Shown here: piece after piece, positions 56,585 to 64,000 of the stretch
How positions within the stretch are numbered: the first letter of the stretch is position 1
Layout of the letters: every line of letters begins with the position of its first letter
Source of the DNA: Nocardia cyriacigeorgica
Lineage (GTDB): Bacteria; Actinomycetota; Actinomycetes; Mycobacteriales; Mycobacteriaceae
Length of the DNA stretch: 64,000 nt
Direction of reading: 5' to 3'
Assembly: GCF_010858045.1 (NCBI RefSeq)
Contig: NZ_JAAGVC010000019.1
Span: forward strand, 35,014-99,013
Notes under the pieces: model-generated
Told to the model about the DNA's origin: nothing
Databases searched by the model: none
The model's input: only the letters and a program-made list of their open reading frames with translations
Made by a program: the position numbers and the translations under genes

Positions 56585-58231
56585 TCAGCCGAGGGTGATC
56601 ACCGCGAGGTCGCCGTCGGCGTATCGGGCGCGCAGGCGCTTCTTGTCGAACTTGCCGACGCTGGTCTTCGGCACCTCGTCGATGAAGGTCCAGCGTTCCG
56701 GCAGCTGCCATTTCGCGAACTTGGCCGCGAGGAATTCGCGCAGTTCCTCGGCCTGCTTCTCGCCGGGCTCGGCGCCTTCGGCCAGCACGATGGCCACCAG
56801 CGGGCGCTCGTCCCACTTCTCGTCCGGCACCCCGATGACGGCGGCCTCGGCGACCGAGGCGTGCCCCATCACGGCGTTCTCCAGATCGACCGAGGAGATC
56901 CACTCGCCGCCGGATTTGATGACGTCCTTGGAGCGGTCCACCAGGGTGAGATAGCCGTTCGGGCTGATCTTGCCGACGTCGCCGGTGCGCAGCCAGCCGT
57001 CGTCGAACTTGTCCGGGTCGACCGGAGAACCGTCGGGCGAATAGTACGACCCGGTGATCCAGGGGCCGCGCACCTCGAGCTCGCCGAGGGATTCGCCGTC
57101 GTTGGGCACCACGCTGCCGTCATCGGCGACCAGCCGCGCCTGCACGCCGGCCGGGAAACGCCCCTGGGTGATCCGGTAGGCCCATTCCTCTTCGCCCTCC
57201 ACACCGGCGGGCGGATGCGCGACGCTGCCCAGCGGGGAGGTCTCGGTCATGCCCCAGGCGTGCACCACTCGCACGCCGTGCTTTTCCTGGAAGTCGCGCA
57301 TCATCGACGGCGGCACCGCCGAACCGCCGACGACCACCGAGCGCAGATGCGTGATGTCCTGCGGTGCGGCGGCCAGGCCGGCCAGCACGCCACCCCAGAT
57401 GGTCGGCACCGCGGCGGCGAAGGTCGGCTTGACGGCGGCCATCATCTCCAGCAGCGGGCCCGGCTGCAGGAAACGGTCCGGCATCAGCAGATTCGCGCCC
57501 GCCATCAGCGCCGCGTAGGGCAGGCCCCAGGCATTGGCGTGGAACAGCGGCACGATCGCGAGGATGGTGTCGGTGTTGTAGAGACCCATGCCGTTGGGCG
57601 AGGCGACCTGCATGGCGTGCAGCCAGTTCGAGCGATGCGAGTAGACGACGCCCTTCGGGTCGCCGGTGGTGCCGGAGGTGTAGCACATCGCGGCGGCCGA
57701 GCGTTCGTCGATGACCGGGAAGTCGAAGCTGTCGGACTGCGCGTCCAGCAGTTCGCGGTAGGAGTGCACCTGCACGCCCTCCGGCGCGGTGAGGCTGGAG
57801 GCATCACCATTGGCGACGATGACGTGACGCACCGTCTTCAGTCGCGGCAGGTACTGGGCGAACATCGGCACCAGCGTGCCGTCCACGATGACGACCTGAT
57901 CCTCGGCGTGATCGGCCACGAACACCAGCTGATCCGGGAACAGCCGGATGTTGAGCGCGTGCAGCACCGCACCCATCGCGGGTACCGCGACGTAGGCGAC
58001 CAGGTGCTCGTTGTTGTTCCACATGAACGTGCCGACGCGATCGCCCTCGCCGATCCCGAGCCCGCGCAGCGCGTTCGCCAGCCGCGCCGCATCCGCGCCG
58101 ACCTCGCGGTAGGTCATGGTGCGCACGCCCTCGCCGGTCCAGGTGGACACGGTGGCATCGCCGACGAAGGTCGACGCGTACCGCAACAACGTCGCCAGCG
58201 ACAGCTGGTCGTCCTGCATGGTGCTCAACAT
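56585..58231 (-). CDS. Long-chain fatty-acid-CoA ligase (FadD-type)
   Basis: This 548-residue acyl-adenylating enzyme has the P-loop-like YTSGTTGDPKG, the GMTETSPLG core and the hinge/C-terminal motif GYLTLVDRSKDVIKSGGEWIS, with the A10 lysine in TSVGKFDKKRL. It activates a medium- or long-chain fatty acid to acyl-CoA for beta-oxidation or lipid synthesis. The start at 58231 gives MLSTMQDD, a conserved beginning in actinobacterial homologues. It is divergent from an acyl-CoA dehydrogenase gene, and the two may share regulation through the palindrome at 58310. Confidence 0.9.
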   Translation of the reverse strand: MLSTMQDDQLSLATLLRYASTFVGDATVSTWTGEGVRTMTYREVGADAARLANALRGLGIGEGDRVGTFMWNNNEHLVAYVAVPAMGAVLHALNIRLFPDQLVFVADHAEDQVVIVDGTLVPMFAQYLPRLKTVRHVIVANGDASSLTAPEGVQVHSYRELLDAQSDSFDFPVIDERSAAAMCYTSGTTGDPKGVVYSHRSNWLHAMQVASPNGMGLYNTDTILAIVPLFHANAWGLPYAALMAGANLLMPDRFLQPGPLLEMMAAVKPTFAAAVPTIWGGVLAGLAAAPQDITHLRSVVVGGSAVPPSMMRDFQEKHGVRVVHAWGMTETSPLGSVAHPPAGVEGEEEWAYRITQGRFPAGVQARLVADDGSVVPNDGESLGELEVRGPWITGSYYSPDGSPVDPDKFDDGWLRTGDVGKISPNGYLTLVDRSKDVIKSGGEWISSVDLENAVMGHASVAEAAVIGVPDEKWDERPLVAIVLAEGAEPGEKQAEELREFLAAKFAKWQLPERWTFIDEVPKTSVGKFDKKRLRARYADGDLAVITLG

Positions 58232-58309
58232 CGGGAAAGACCCCTCACTCTCGGGCGAACGGCCCTGCCTCGGCGCTTCGACCAGGGCATGAGCCACATC
58301 ACACCGGGA

Positions 58310-58327
58310 GCCTACCCAAGGGTAGGC
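58310..58327. promoter_or_regulatory. Inverted repeat in the fadD/acyl-CoA dehydrogenase gap
   Basis: Perfect 8-bp arms GCCTACCC and GGGTAGGC flank AA, 79 bases upstream of the ligase start. The size fits a dimeric fatty-acid regulator operator. The rest of the 423-base gap (58232-58654) shows a second hairpin at 58362-58390 and no gene. Confidence 0.5.
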
Positions 58328-58361
58328 AGGAGTGGGGTGCGGTCGGTGGCAGGACCGGCAT

Positions 58362-58390
58362 GCCGGCGGCACCCCCAGCTTGCCGCCGGC
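58362..58390. other. Perfect hairpin in the divergent gap
   Basis: Perfect 10-bp arms GCCGGCGGCA/TGCCGCCGGC with a 9-base loop lie about 130 bases before the ligase start. It could be a regulatory site or RNA structure. A terminator role is unlikely between divergent genes unless a small transcript exists. Confidence 0.35.
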
Positions 58391-58654
58391 ACCGGATCCC
58401 GGTGAACGGGTCCGTCATGTGTCTAGCGTCCGTGCCCGTGCGGCGCCACCCCGGGTGACGAAACCGAGACCTGTGCAGGGTTGCAGGACGAACGACTCGA
58501 CCGCGCCGATATCGCTGGCAGCGCAGTGACCTGCACTTTCTCCGGGCAAGCCGCTGCGGAGCGACGGCCCCGGATTCACGCACAGATGCACACGCATAAC
58601 GTGAGCGTCATCGGTACGAACCGACGGACGAGGCGACCAGCGGAGGTTGACACC

Positions 58655-59797
58655 ATGCCAGTGGATCGAATGCTGCCCACCGAGGAAGCTCGGGATCTGA
58701 TCGAGCTGACCCGCGATATCGCGGACAAGGTGCTGGCGCCGCGGGTCGTCGATTGCGAGAAGACCGAAACCTTCCCCGACGGCGTCTTCCCGGCGCTCGG
58801 CGCGGCCGGTCTGCTGAGCCTGCCGTATCCGGAGGAGTTCGGTGGCGGCGGACAGCCCTACGAGGTGTATCTGCAGGTGCTCGAGGAGCTGGGCGCGCGG
58901 TGGGCCGCGGTCGCGGTGGCGGTGAGCGTGCACAGCCTGTCGTGTTTCCCGCTGTTCACCTTCGGCACCGATGAGCAGAAGCAGCGCTGGCTGCCGACCA
59001 TGCTCTCGGGTGAAACCATCGGCGCCTACAGTCTTTCCGAGCCGCATGCCGGCTCCGACGCCGCCGCGCTGCGCTGCCGCGCCACTGCGACCGACGACGG
59101 CTATCGGATCAACGGTTCGAAGGCCTGGATCACCAATGGTGGCCGCGCCGACTTCTACACTCTGTTCGCCCGCACCGGCGAGGGCTCGCGCGGAGTGTCG
59201 TGCTTCCTGGTGCCGAAGGACACCGAGGGTCTGAGCTTCGGCAAGCCCGAGGAGAAGATGGGCCTGCGTGCCGTCCCGACCACCACCGCGAGCTACGACG
59301 ACGCCTTCGTCCCCGCCGAACGCCTGATCGGCGCCGAGGGGCAGGGCCTGACCATCGCGTTCAGCGCGCTGGATTCGGGCAGGCTCGGCATCGCCGCGGT
59401 GGCGACCGGATTGGCCCAGCGCGCGCTCGACGACGCCGTCGCCTACGCCAAGGAGCGAGAAGCGTTCGGCAAGCACATCATCGACCATCAGGGGCTCGGT
59501 TTCGTGCTCGCCGATATGGCCGCCGCTGTCGATTCCGCCCGGGCCACCTACCTCGACGCCGCCCGTCGCCGCGACGCCGGGCTCCCCTATTCCCGCCAGG
59601 CCAGCGTGGCCAAGCTGGTGGCCACCGATGCCGCCATGAAGGTCACCACCGACGCGGTGCAGGTACTCGGCGGTTACGGCTACACCCAGGATTTCCCCGT
59701 CGAGCGGTATATGCGCGAAGCCAAGGTCATGCAGATCTTCGAGGGCACCAATCAGATCCAGCGGCTGGTGATCGCCAGGCAGCTCGCGGGGAAGTGA
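58655..59797 (+). CDS. Acyl-CoA dehydrogenase (FadE-type)
   Basis: This 380-residue flavoenzyme introduces the alpha-beta double bond into acyl-CoA. It has the FAD-binding segments AYSLSEPHAGSD and WITNGG, the REAFGK signature in the third helix bundle, QVLGGYGYTQDFPVERYMREAK, and the catalytic glutamate near Glu363 in QIFEGTNQIQ, as in short-chain acyl-CoA dehydrogenases. The start at 58655 follows GGAGG. With the divergent ligase it forms a beta-oxidation pair. Confidence 0.92.
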   Translation: MPVDRMLPTEEARDLIELTRDIADKVLAPRVVDCEKTETFPDGVFPALGAAGLLSLPYPEEFGGGGQPYEVYLQVLEELGARWAAVAVAVSVHSLSCFPLFTFGTDEQKQRWLPTMLSGETIGAYSLSEPHAGSDAAALRCRATATDDGYRINGSKAWITNGGRADFYTLFARTGEGSRGVSCFLVPKDTEGLSFGKPEEKMGLRAVPTTTASYDDAFVPAERLIGAEGQGLTIAFSALDSGRLGIAAVATGLAQRALDDAVAYAKEREAFGKHIIDHQGLGFVLADMAAAVDSARATYLDAARRRDAGLPYSRQASVAKLVATDAAMKVTTDAVQVLGGYGYTQDFPVERYMREAKVMQIFEGTNQIQRLVIARQLAGK

Positions 59798-59838
59798 GCC
59801 CGATGGCCGGAAATGTGGATTTGTTGTCCGTCGATCTC

Positions 59839-59867
59839 TTCGGACCTGCCCGTTTCCGGCCTACTCT
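59839..59867 (+). promoter_or_regulatory. BVMO promoter (leaderless)
   Basis: TTCGGA (59839-59844), 17 bases, and TACTCT (59862-59867) precede the ATG at 59874 by 7 bases, with no ribosome-binding site. This fits transcription from the start codon itself. Confidence 0.5.
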
Positions 59868-59873
59868 CGAACC

Positions 59874-61346
59874 ATGACTTCGCCGTCGATCATCATCATC
59901 GGAGCCGGCTTCGGCGGGCTCGGCATGGCCCTGGAGCTGCGTCGCGCCGGGATCGGTGAGTTCACCATCCTGGAGAAGGCCGCGGATCTCGGCGGCGTCT
60001 GGCGGGAGAACACCTATCCGGGTGCCGCCTGCGATGTGCCGTCGCCGCTGTACTCGTGGTCGTTCGAGCCGAAATCCGATTGGCCCCGGCGGTTTTCCGA
60101 GCAGGCCGATATCCACGCCTACATGCGCGGGGTGGCCGACAAATACGGGCTCACCCGGCACATCCAGTTCGGCGTGGAGGTCACCGACGCCGAATTCGAC
60201 GAGAGCACCGCGCAGTGGCAGGTCCGGCTCTCCGACGGTTCGACCCGAACCGCCGACGTGCTCATCTCCGCCGTCGGCCAGCTCTCCCGCCCGGCCATGC
60301 CGAACATCGCGGGCATGGACACCTTCACCGGGCCGGCGTTCCACTCCGCCGAATGGGATCACAGCGTCGATCTGACCGGTAAGCGGGTGGCCTGCATCGG
60401 CACCGGTGCCAGCGCCATCCAGTACATCCCGCAGATCCAGCCGAAGGTCGAGCAGCTGACGCTGTTCCAGCGTTCGGCCGCGTGGATCATCCCGAAACCC
60501 GATGTGGCATACCGGCCGATCCACCACACGCTGTTCAAATACCTGCCGCCACTGCGGATGGCCGAGCGGTTCGTGGCCTGGTCGTTCTTCGAGCTGATCG
60601 CCCTGGCCATCACCGATGTTCCCGGACTCAAGGGCCCGGTGGTCGCCATCGCCGATCGCCATCGCGACAAGCAGGTCCCCGATCCGGAACTGCGCGCCAA
60701 GCTGACCCCCGATTACGAGGCAGGCTGCAAGCGCGGCCTGCTGTCCAACGATTACTTCCCGGCGCTGACCCAGCCGAATGTGCACGTGGAGACCACCGCG
60801 ATCACCGAGATCACGCCGAAGGGCGTGCGCACCGCCGACGGCGTGGAGCACGAGGTCGACGTCATCATCTACGGCACCGGCTTCAAGGGCACCGAATTCC
60901 TTGCCCCGATGAACGTCTACGGCACCGGCGGCCGCAAGCTCGCCGACGCCTGGGCCGCCGAAGGAGCCCGCGCCTACCTCGGCGTCTCGGTGCCCGACTT
61001 CCCCAACCTGTTCCTGATGTACGGCCCGAACACCAATGTCGGCTCCGGCTCCATCATCTACATGCTGGAAGCCCAGGCCCGCTACATCCGCCAGATCATC
61101 GAATACCTCGGCGAGCACCCCGGCCGCGGCCTGGCCGCGCGCCCCGACACCGAACAGCAGTGGGACGACTGGCTCCAGAACCGGCTGAAGGACACCCCCT
61201 GGAACTTCTGCTCCAGCTGGTACCGCAACGCCTCCGGCCGCATCACCAACAACTGGCCCGGCGCCACCCTGCTCTACCGCTGGAAGACCCGCCGCTTCGA
61301 CCCGGCCGACTACCAGGAAACCCGCGTCCCCGCAGGGGCCCGCTGA
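59874..61346 (+). CDS. Type I Baeyer-Villiger / flavin-containing monooxygenase
   Basis: This 490-residue enzyme has two Rossmann motifs (GAGFGG, residues 10-15, for FAD; GTGASA, 176-181, for NADPH) and between them the Baeyer-Villiger fingerprint FxGxxxHxxxWD (Phe151, His157, Trp161, Asp162). It should insert one oxygen atom into a ketone or aldehyde. The later IIYGTGFKGTEFLAPM segment is also typical. The length is usual for the family. The substrate is unknown. It lies 76 bases after the acyl-CoA dehydrogenase and has its own promoter. Confidence 0.9.
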   Translation: MTSPSIIIIGAGFGGLGMALELRRAGIGEFTILEKAADLGGVWRENTYPGAACDVPSPLYSWSFEPKSDWPRRFSEQADIHAYMRGVADKYGLTRHIQFGVEVTDAEFDESTAQWQVRLSDGSTRTADVLISAVGQLSRPAMPNIAGMDTFTGPAFHSAEWDHSVDLTGKRVACIGTGASAIQYIPQIQPKVEQLTLFQRSAAWIIPKPDVAYRPIHHTLFKYLPPLRMAERFVAWSFFELIALAITDVPGLKGPVVAIADRHRDKQVPDPELRAKLTPDYEAGCKRGLLSNDYFPALTQPNVHVETTAITEITPKGVRTADGVEHEVDVIIYGTGFKGTEFLAPMNVYGTGGRKLADAWAAEGARAYLGVSVPDFPNLFLMYGPNTNVGSGSIIYMLEAQARYIRQIIEYLGEHPGRGLAARPDTEQQWDDWLQNRLKDTPWNFCSSWYRNASGRITNNWPGATLLYRWKTRRFDPADYQETRVPAGAR

Positions 61347-61432
61347 CCGAACCCGTCGATGCCGGCTCGAGAGAATCGGCCGACGTGCACACCTGCTCCG
61401 GGTAGCGGCAACGCGGCTCGGCGATTCACCGC

Positions 61433-62005
61433 TCAGCCGGCAGATTCGGCGGGCACATGCAGGTCGAGTAGTTCACCGAGGTGCCTGCCGACCCGGTCAA
61501 GGGGTGCGGTGGAATTCTCGGCCATCGAGAGGATGACCGCGCCCTCGACCGCTGCGAGCATCGTGGTCGCAAGCGATTGCGCGAGTTCGGTGTCGACCTC
61601 GCGTTCGGCCAACCGGTCGGCCAGGATCTGCTGCCATTCCTGATAGATCTCGGCCGCGGCCGCGGCGGCCTCGGGGGCGGCGGATCGGCCGAGTGTCGCC
61701 GCGACCACCGGACAGCCCGCTTGATAGTCACTGGTACGCAGCACGTGCTTCCAGTGGTCGACGAAGGTGGCGATCCCGCGCTGTGGCGCCGCCGCGGCCA
61801 ACTCACGTAGCCAGCCACTCATCGCTCGGCCGGCGACCCTGGTGGATTCGGCGATCAATTCCGACTTCCCGCCGGGAAAGCTCAGGTAGATCGAACGACG
61901 AGAGACTCCGCTGTGCGCGAGCAGTTCACTGAGCCCGGTGCCGGCCACGCCATGGCGCCGAACCAGCTCGATTGCACTCCCGATCAGACAGTCACGTACG
62001 GCCAC
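61433..62005 (-). CDS. TetR-family regulator (LmrA/YxaF-like)
   Basis: This 190-residue repressor has an N-terminal helix-turn-helix with GLSELLAHSGVSRRSIYLSFPGGK (about residues 22-45), the FPGGK variant found in LmrA/YxaF-like members, and an all-helical ligand domain with a lone cysteine at SDYQAGCPV. I chose the GTG at 62005 because TATAGT (62018-62013) ends 7 bases upstream, implying a leaderless message; the frame extends further but without a protein-like sequence. It is divergent from the OYE fusion gene, and two copies of a TetR-type operator lie between them. Confidence 0.82.
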   Translation of the reverse strand: MAVRDCLIGSAIELVRRHGVAGTGLSELLAHSGVSRRSIYLSFPGGKSELIAESTRVAGRAMSGWLRELAAAAPQRGIATFVDHWKHVLRTSDYQAGCPVVAATLGRSAAPEAAAAAAEIYQEWQQILADRLAEREVDTELAQSLATTMLAAVEGAVILSMAENSTAPLDRVGRHLGELLDLHVPAESAG

Positions 62006-62013
62006 CCTTGCGA

Positions 62014-62067
62014 CTATACCGATCGATCTACTACTCTCGCCCAGAACTAAACCGATCGGTTTACTAC
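62014..62067. promoter_or_regulatory. Duplicated TetR operator between divergent genes
   Basis: Two 21-base copies (62014-62034 and 62047-62067) match at 17 positions and are 33 bases apart, about three helical turns. The second contains a perfect 16-bp palindrome TAAACCGATCGGTTTA (62048-62063); the first holds the variant TACCGATCGATCTA and overlaps the regulator's -10 box. Binding would repress both genes. Confidence 0.75.
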
Positions 62068-62084
62068 TACCTTCAGGAGTCGTC

Positions 62085-63767
62085 ATGACCGTCCTGCACG
62101 AACCACTCGAGCTCGGCTGCGGCCTAGTTCTGCCCAACCGGCTGATGAAGGCCGCCCTCAGCGAAGGACTCGGCACCACCGAACTGGGCCCGGACGAACG
62201 GATCGAGCGCCTGTACACCCGCTGGGGACACGGCGGATACGGCCTGGTGATCACCGGCAACGTCATGGTCGATCGGCGTCAGCTCGGCGAACCCGGCAAT
62301 GTCGCCATCACCGACGACCGGGATCTGGACGGCCTGTCCAGGTGGGCGAAGGCAACCAAGGACGGCGGCGCGCCCATCTGGATGCAGCTCAATCATCCGG
62401 GGCGACAAGCCAACCCGCTGGCTACCCGGCACCAGCCAGTGGCACCGTCGGCGATCGCACTGAACATTCCCGGACTACCGGCGCCTCGTGAACTCAGCGA
62501 AGCCGAGATCGAGGAGATCATCGACCGATTCGCCAGCGCGGCGCGGATCGCCGAGACCGCCGGATTCGACGGCGTCCAGATCCACGGCGCACACGGATAC
62601 CTGGTGTCGCAATTCCTCTCGCCCCTGGCCAATCGGCGCACCGATGGCTGGGGCGGTGATCCGCAGCGCCGCATGCGGTTCCCACTCGAGCTCATCCGCC
62701 GGATCCGGTCGGCGGTATCGCCCGGTTTCGCCGTCGGGATCAAGCTGAACTCCGCGGACTTCCAGCGCGGCGGATTCAGCGAGGACGAATCCCGTGCGGT
62801 GATCGAGCAGATCGCGGCCGAACGCGTCGACCTCATCGAAATCAGCGGCGGCAGCTATGAATCACCGGCCATGATGGGCCGCGCGGAGAGCACTCGGGCC
62901 AGGGAGGCGTACTTCCTGGAATACGCGCGATCGGTGCGCGCATCGGCCGGTGCGGTGCCACTGGCGGTGACCGGCGGTTTCCGCACCAGGGCGGTGATGG
63001 CCGAGGCGGTGGCGAGCGGCGCCTGCGACATCGTCGGCATCGGCCGGCCGGCCGCCGTGCACACCCGGGCCGCCGCAGCCCTGCTCAGCGGCGCCACCCG
63101 GCTGGACGCACCGGCCATCGGACTCGGCCTGCCGCGCAGGCTCACCGCACTCGCGGGCGTGAAATCCCTCGACGGCGCGCTCGATCTCCAGTGGCATACC
63201 GATCAGCTGCACCGGATCGGTGCCGGCTCCGAGCCCGATCCCGACCGCTCGCCCTGGCGTACGGCGCTGACCATGGTCAAACGCAACGGCATCGACTCGT
63301 TCCGCAGCCGCCGCGCCGCGGGACCGGCGGAATCGGCCCGCGGCGTCCGGCGGAAATTCGTGATCGAACGCGCCGTCGGCCGCCATATCGCCAATCCGGC
63401 GGTACGCGCTCTCGGCCGGATCGGCATCACCACGTCGGCCGCCACCGAACTCGAGACGATCGGACGCAAGAGCGGCCTGCCCCGCCGCGTCCCGGTATCG
63501 GCCGCCTTCGACGAGGCCGGAGCCTGGCTGATCTCTCAGCACGGTCTGCGCTCCGGATGGGCACTCAACATTGGCGACGACCCGAATATCCGTATCCGCC
63601 AGGGCAATCGGTGGCGCACCGGAATGGCCGAATTGCGCCCCGACGACGATGTCGCCGCCCGCGCCCGCGCTTTTGCCCCGCATCCGTTGCTCGCGGGCGT
63701 CAGCGCGACCGCCTTCCGCGCCCTGCAAACCGACCCGATCTCGGTGCGCATCACCTTCACCGACTGA
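62085..63767 (+). CDS. Old-yellow-enzyme-family oxidoreductase fused to an F420-type nitroreductase domain
   Basis: This 560-residue protein joins two redox domains. Residues 1-about 400 are an NADH:flavin oxidoreductase/old yellow enzyme barrel: QLNHPGRQ (101-108), the substrate-binding histidine pair in IHGAHGYL (His167, His170), LSPLANRRTDGWGG, and the FMN phosphate site VTGGFR and VGIGRP. Residues about 420-560 resemble deazaflavin (F420)-dependent nitroreductases of the DDN type: LETIGRKSGLPRRVPV, then WLISQHGLRSGWALNI and the GNRWRTGMAEL strand. The ATG at 62085 has a GGAG site. It is the evident target of the divergent TetR protein. Confidence 0.85.
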   Translation: MTVLHEPLELGCGLVLPNRLMKAALSEGLGTTELGPDERIERLYTRWGHGGYGLVITGNVMVDRRQLGEPGNVAITDDRDLDGLSRWAKATKDGGAPIWMQLNHPGRQANPLATRHQPVAPSAIALNIPGLPAPRELSEAEIEEIIDRFASAARIAETAGFDGVQIHGAHGYLVSQFLSPLANRRTDGWGGDPQRRMRFPLELIRRIRSAVSPGFAVGIKLNSADFQRGGFSEDESRAVIEQIAAERVDLIEISGGSYESPAMMGRAESTRAREAYFLEYARSVRASAGAVPLAVTGGFRTRAVMAEAVASGACDIVGIGRPAAVHTRAAAALLSGATRLDAPAIGLGLPRRLTALAGVKSLDGALDLQWHTDQLHRIGAGSEPDPDRSPWRTALTMVKRNGIDSFRSRRAAGPAESARGVRRKFVIERAVGRHIANPAVRALGRIGITTSAATELETIGRKSGLPRRVPVSAAFDEAGAWLISQHGLRSGWALNIGDDPNIRIRQGNRWRTGMAELRPDDDVAARARAFAPHPLLAGVSATAFRALQTDPISVRITFTD

Positions 63768-63860
63768 ACCGCTACCTGGTCGCCCGGCCGCACCGCAGCT
63801 GGAAGTGCCCCGTAAGCGATCCGACCGATCAGCCGCAGACCCCGCGCGCCCGCTCCGACC

Positions 63861-64000
63861 TCAGATCCCCACCGACCCGGCCCCCGGCAGCAACGGGTTG
63901 AGAATCTTCGCCAACGCGCACAACACCGGCGAACCGAAGGGCGGGCATGGCACCGCCTCGACCGCCGTGCGCGCCTGCTCCCCCACCACGGGAGCAGGCG
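63861..64000 (-). CDS. C-terminal end of an unidentified protein (cut by window edge)
   Basis: An open frame on the minus strand runs from the right edge to TGA at 63861. It encodes about 45 residues ending in CALAKILNPLLPGAGSVGI with strongly G/C-ending codons, as in real genes here. The small-residue, hydrophobic tail with two cysteines suggests an exported protein. An 11-bp inverted repeat (63972-64000) falls within it. If the frame is not coding, 63768-64000 is intergenic. Confidence 0.4.
   Translation of the reverse strand, partial: PAPVVGEQARTAVEAVPCPPFGSPVLCALAKILNPLLPGAGSVGI

Overview
The window (very high G+C, codons ending in G/C) comes from a mycolic-acid-containing actinomycete, most likely Nocardia. 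The evidence is the actinobacterial S10 ribosomal operon (rpsJ-rplC-rplD-rplW-rplB), two secreted antigen-85-type mycolyltransferases, an SCO5389-family protein, an F420-type nitroreductase domain and many beta-oxidation-type genes. The genus is inferred from gene style and layout; no search was run.

Layout. 1-2014: the S10 operon on the minus strand, running out of the left edge in rplB. 2476-15330: envelope and lipid genes: a DUF4442 hotdog protein, a secreted lipase coupled to a mycolyltransferase, a lycopene-cyclase-family flavoprotein, a DrrAB-type ABC exporter, an aldehyde-dehydrogenase homologue without its catalytic cysteine, a tandem-TetR regulator divergent from an enoyl-CoA hydratase, an SDR without its YxxxK dyad, and a second mycolyltransferase. 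15522-52629: about 37 kb of three giant NRPS genes on the minus strand, preceded by a LuxR-type regulator (52826-53809). 53897-63767: an M23 peptidase, nitronate monooxygenase, SCO5389-family protein, fatty-acyl-CoA ligase, acyl-CoA dehydrogenase, Baeyer-Villiger monooxygenase, and a TetR regulator divergent from an OYE/F420-nitroreductase fusion. The right edge may hold the C-terminal end of a minus-strand gene.

The NRPS locus is the main novelty. In transcription order, NRPS1 is A-T-C-A(Thr)-T-C-A*, where A* is a short degenerate adenylation domain lacking the P-loop. NRPS2 is A-T-C-A-T-C-A-T-C-A(Thr)-T-TE. NRPS3 is A-T-C-A-T-C-A-T-C-A-T-E*-C-A-T-TE, where E* has lost the HHxxxDG histidines. 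NRPS2 and NRPS3 start with the same short basic N-terminus and the same three A-domain codes, so their first three modules are a duplication. Both begin without a C domain, and NRPS1 ends with an unused C domain. The simplest reading is that NRPS1 hands an X-Thr dipeptide to either NRPS2 (hexapeptide) or NRPS3 (heptapeptide): one initiating synthetase feeding two competing finishing lines. This is inference from architecture. Independent action of NRPS2 and NRPS3 as tetra- and pentapeptide synthetases cannot be excluded.

Several regulator/target pairs carry recognisable palindromic or repeated operators. Several genes (DUF4442, lycopene cyclase, ALDH homologue, SDR, BVMO, right-hand TetR) have a TANNNT-like -10 box so close to the start codon that leaderless transcripts are likely. 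No CRISPR array, insertion sequence, tRNA or rRNA was found.
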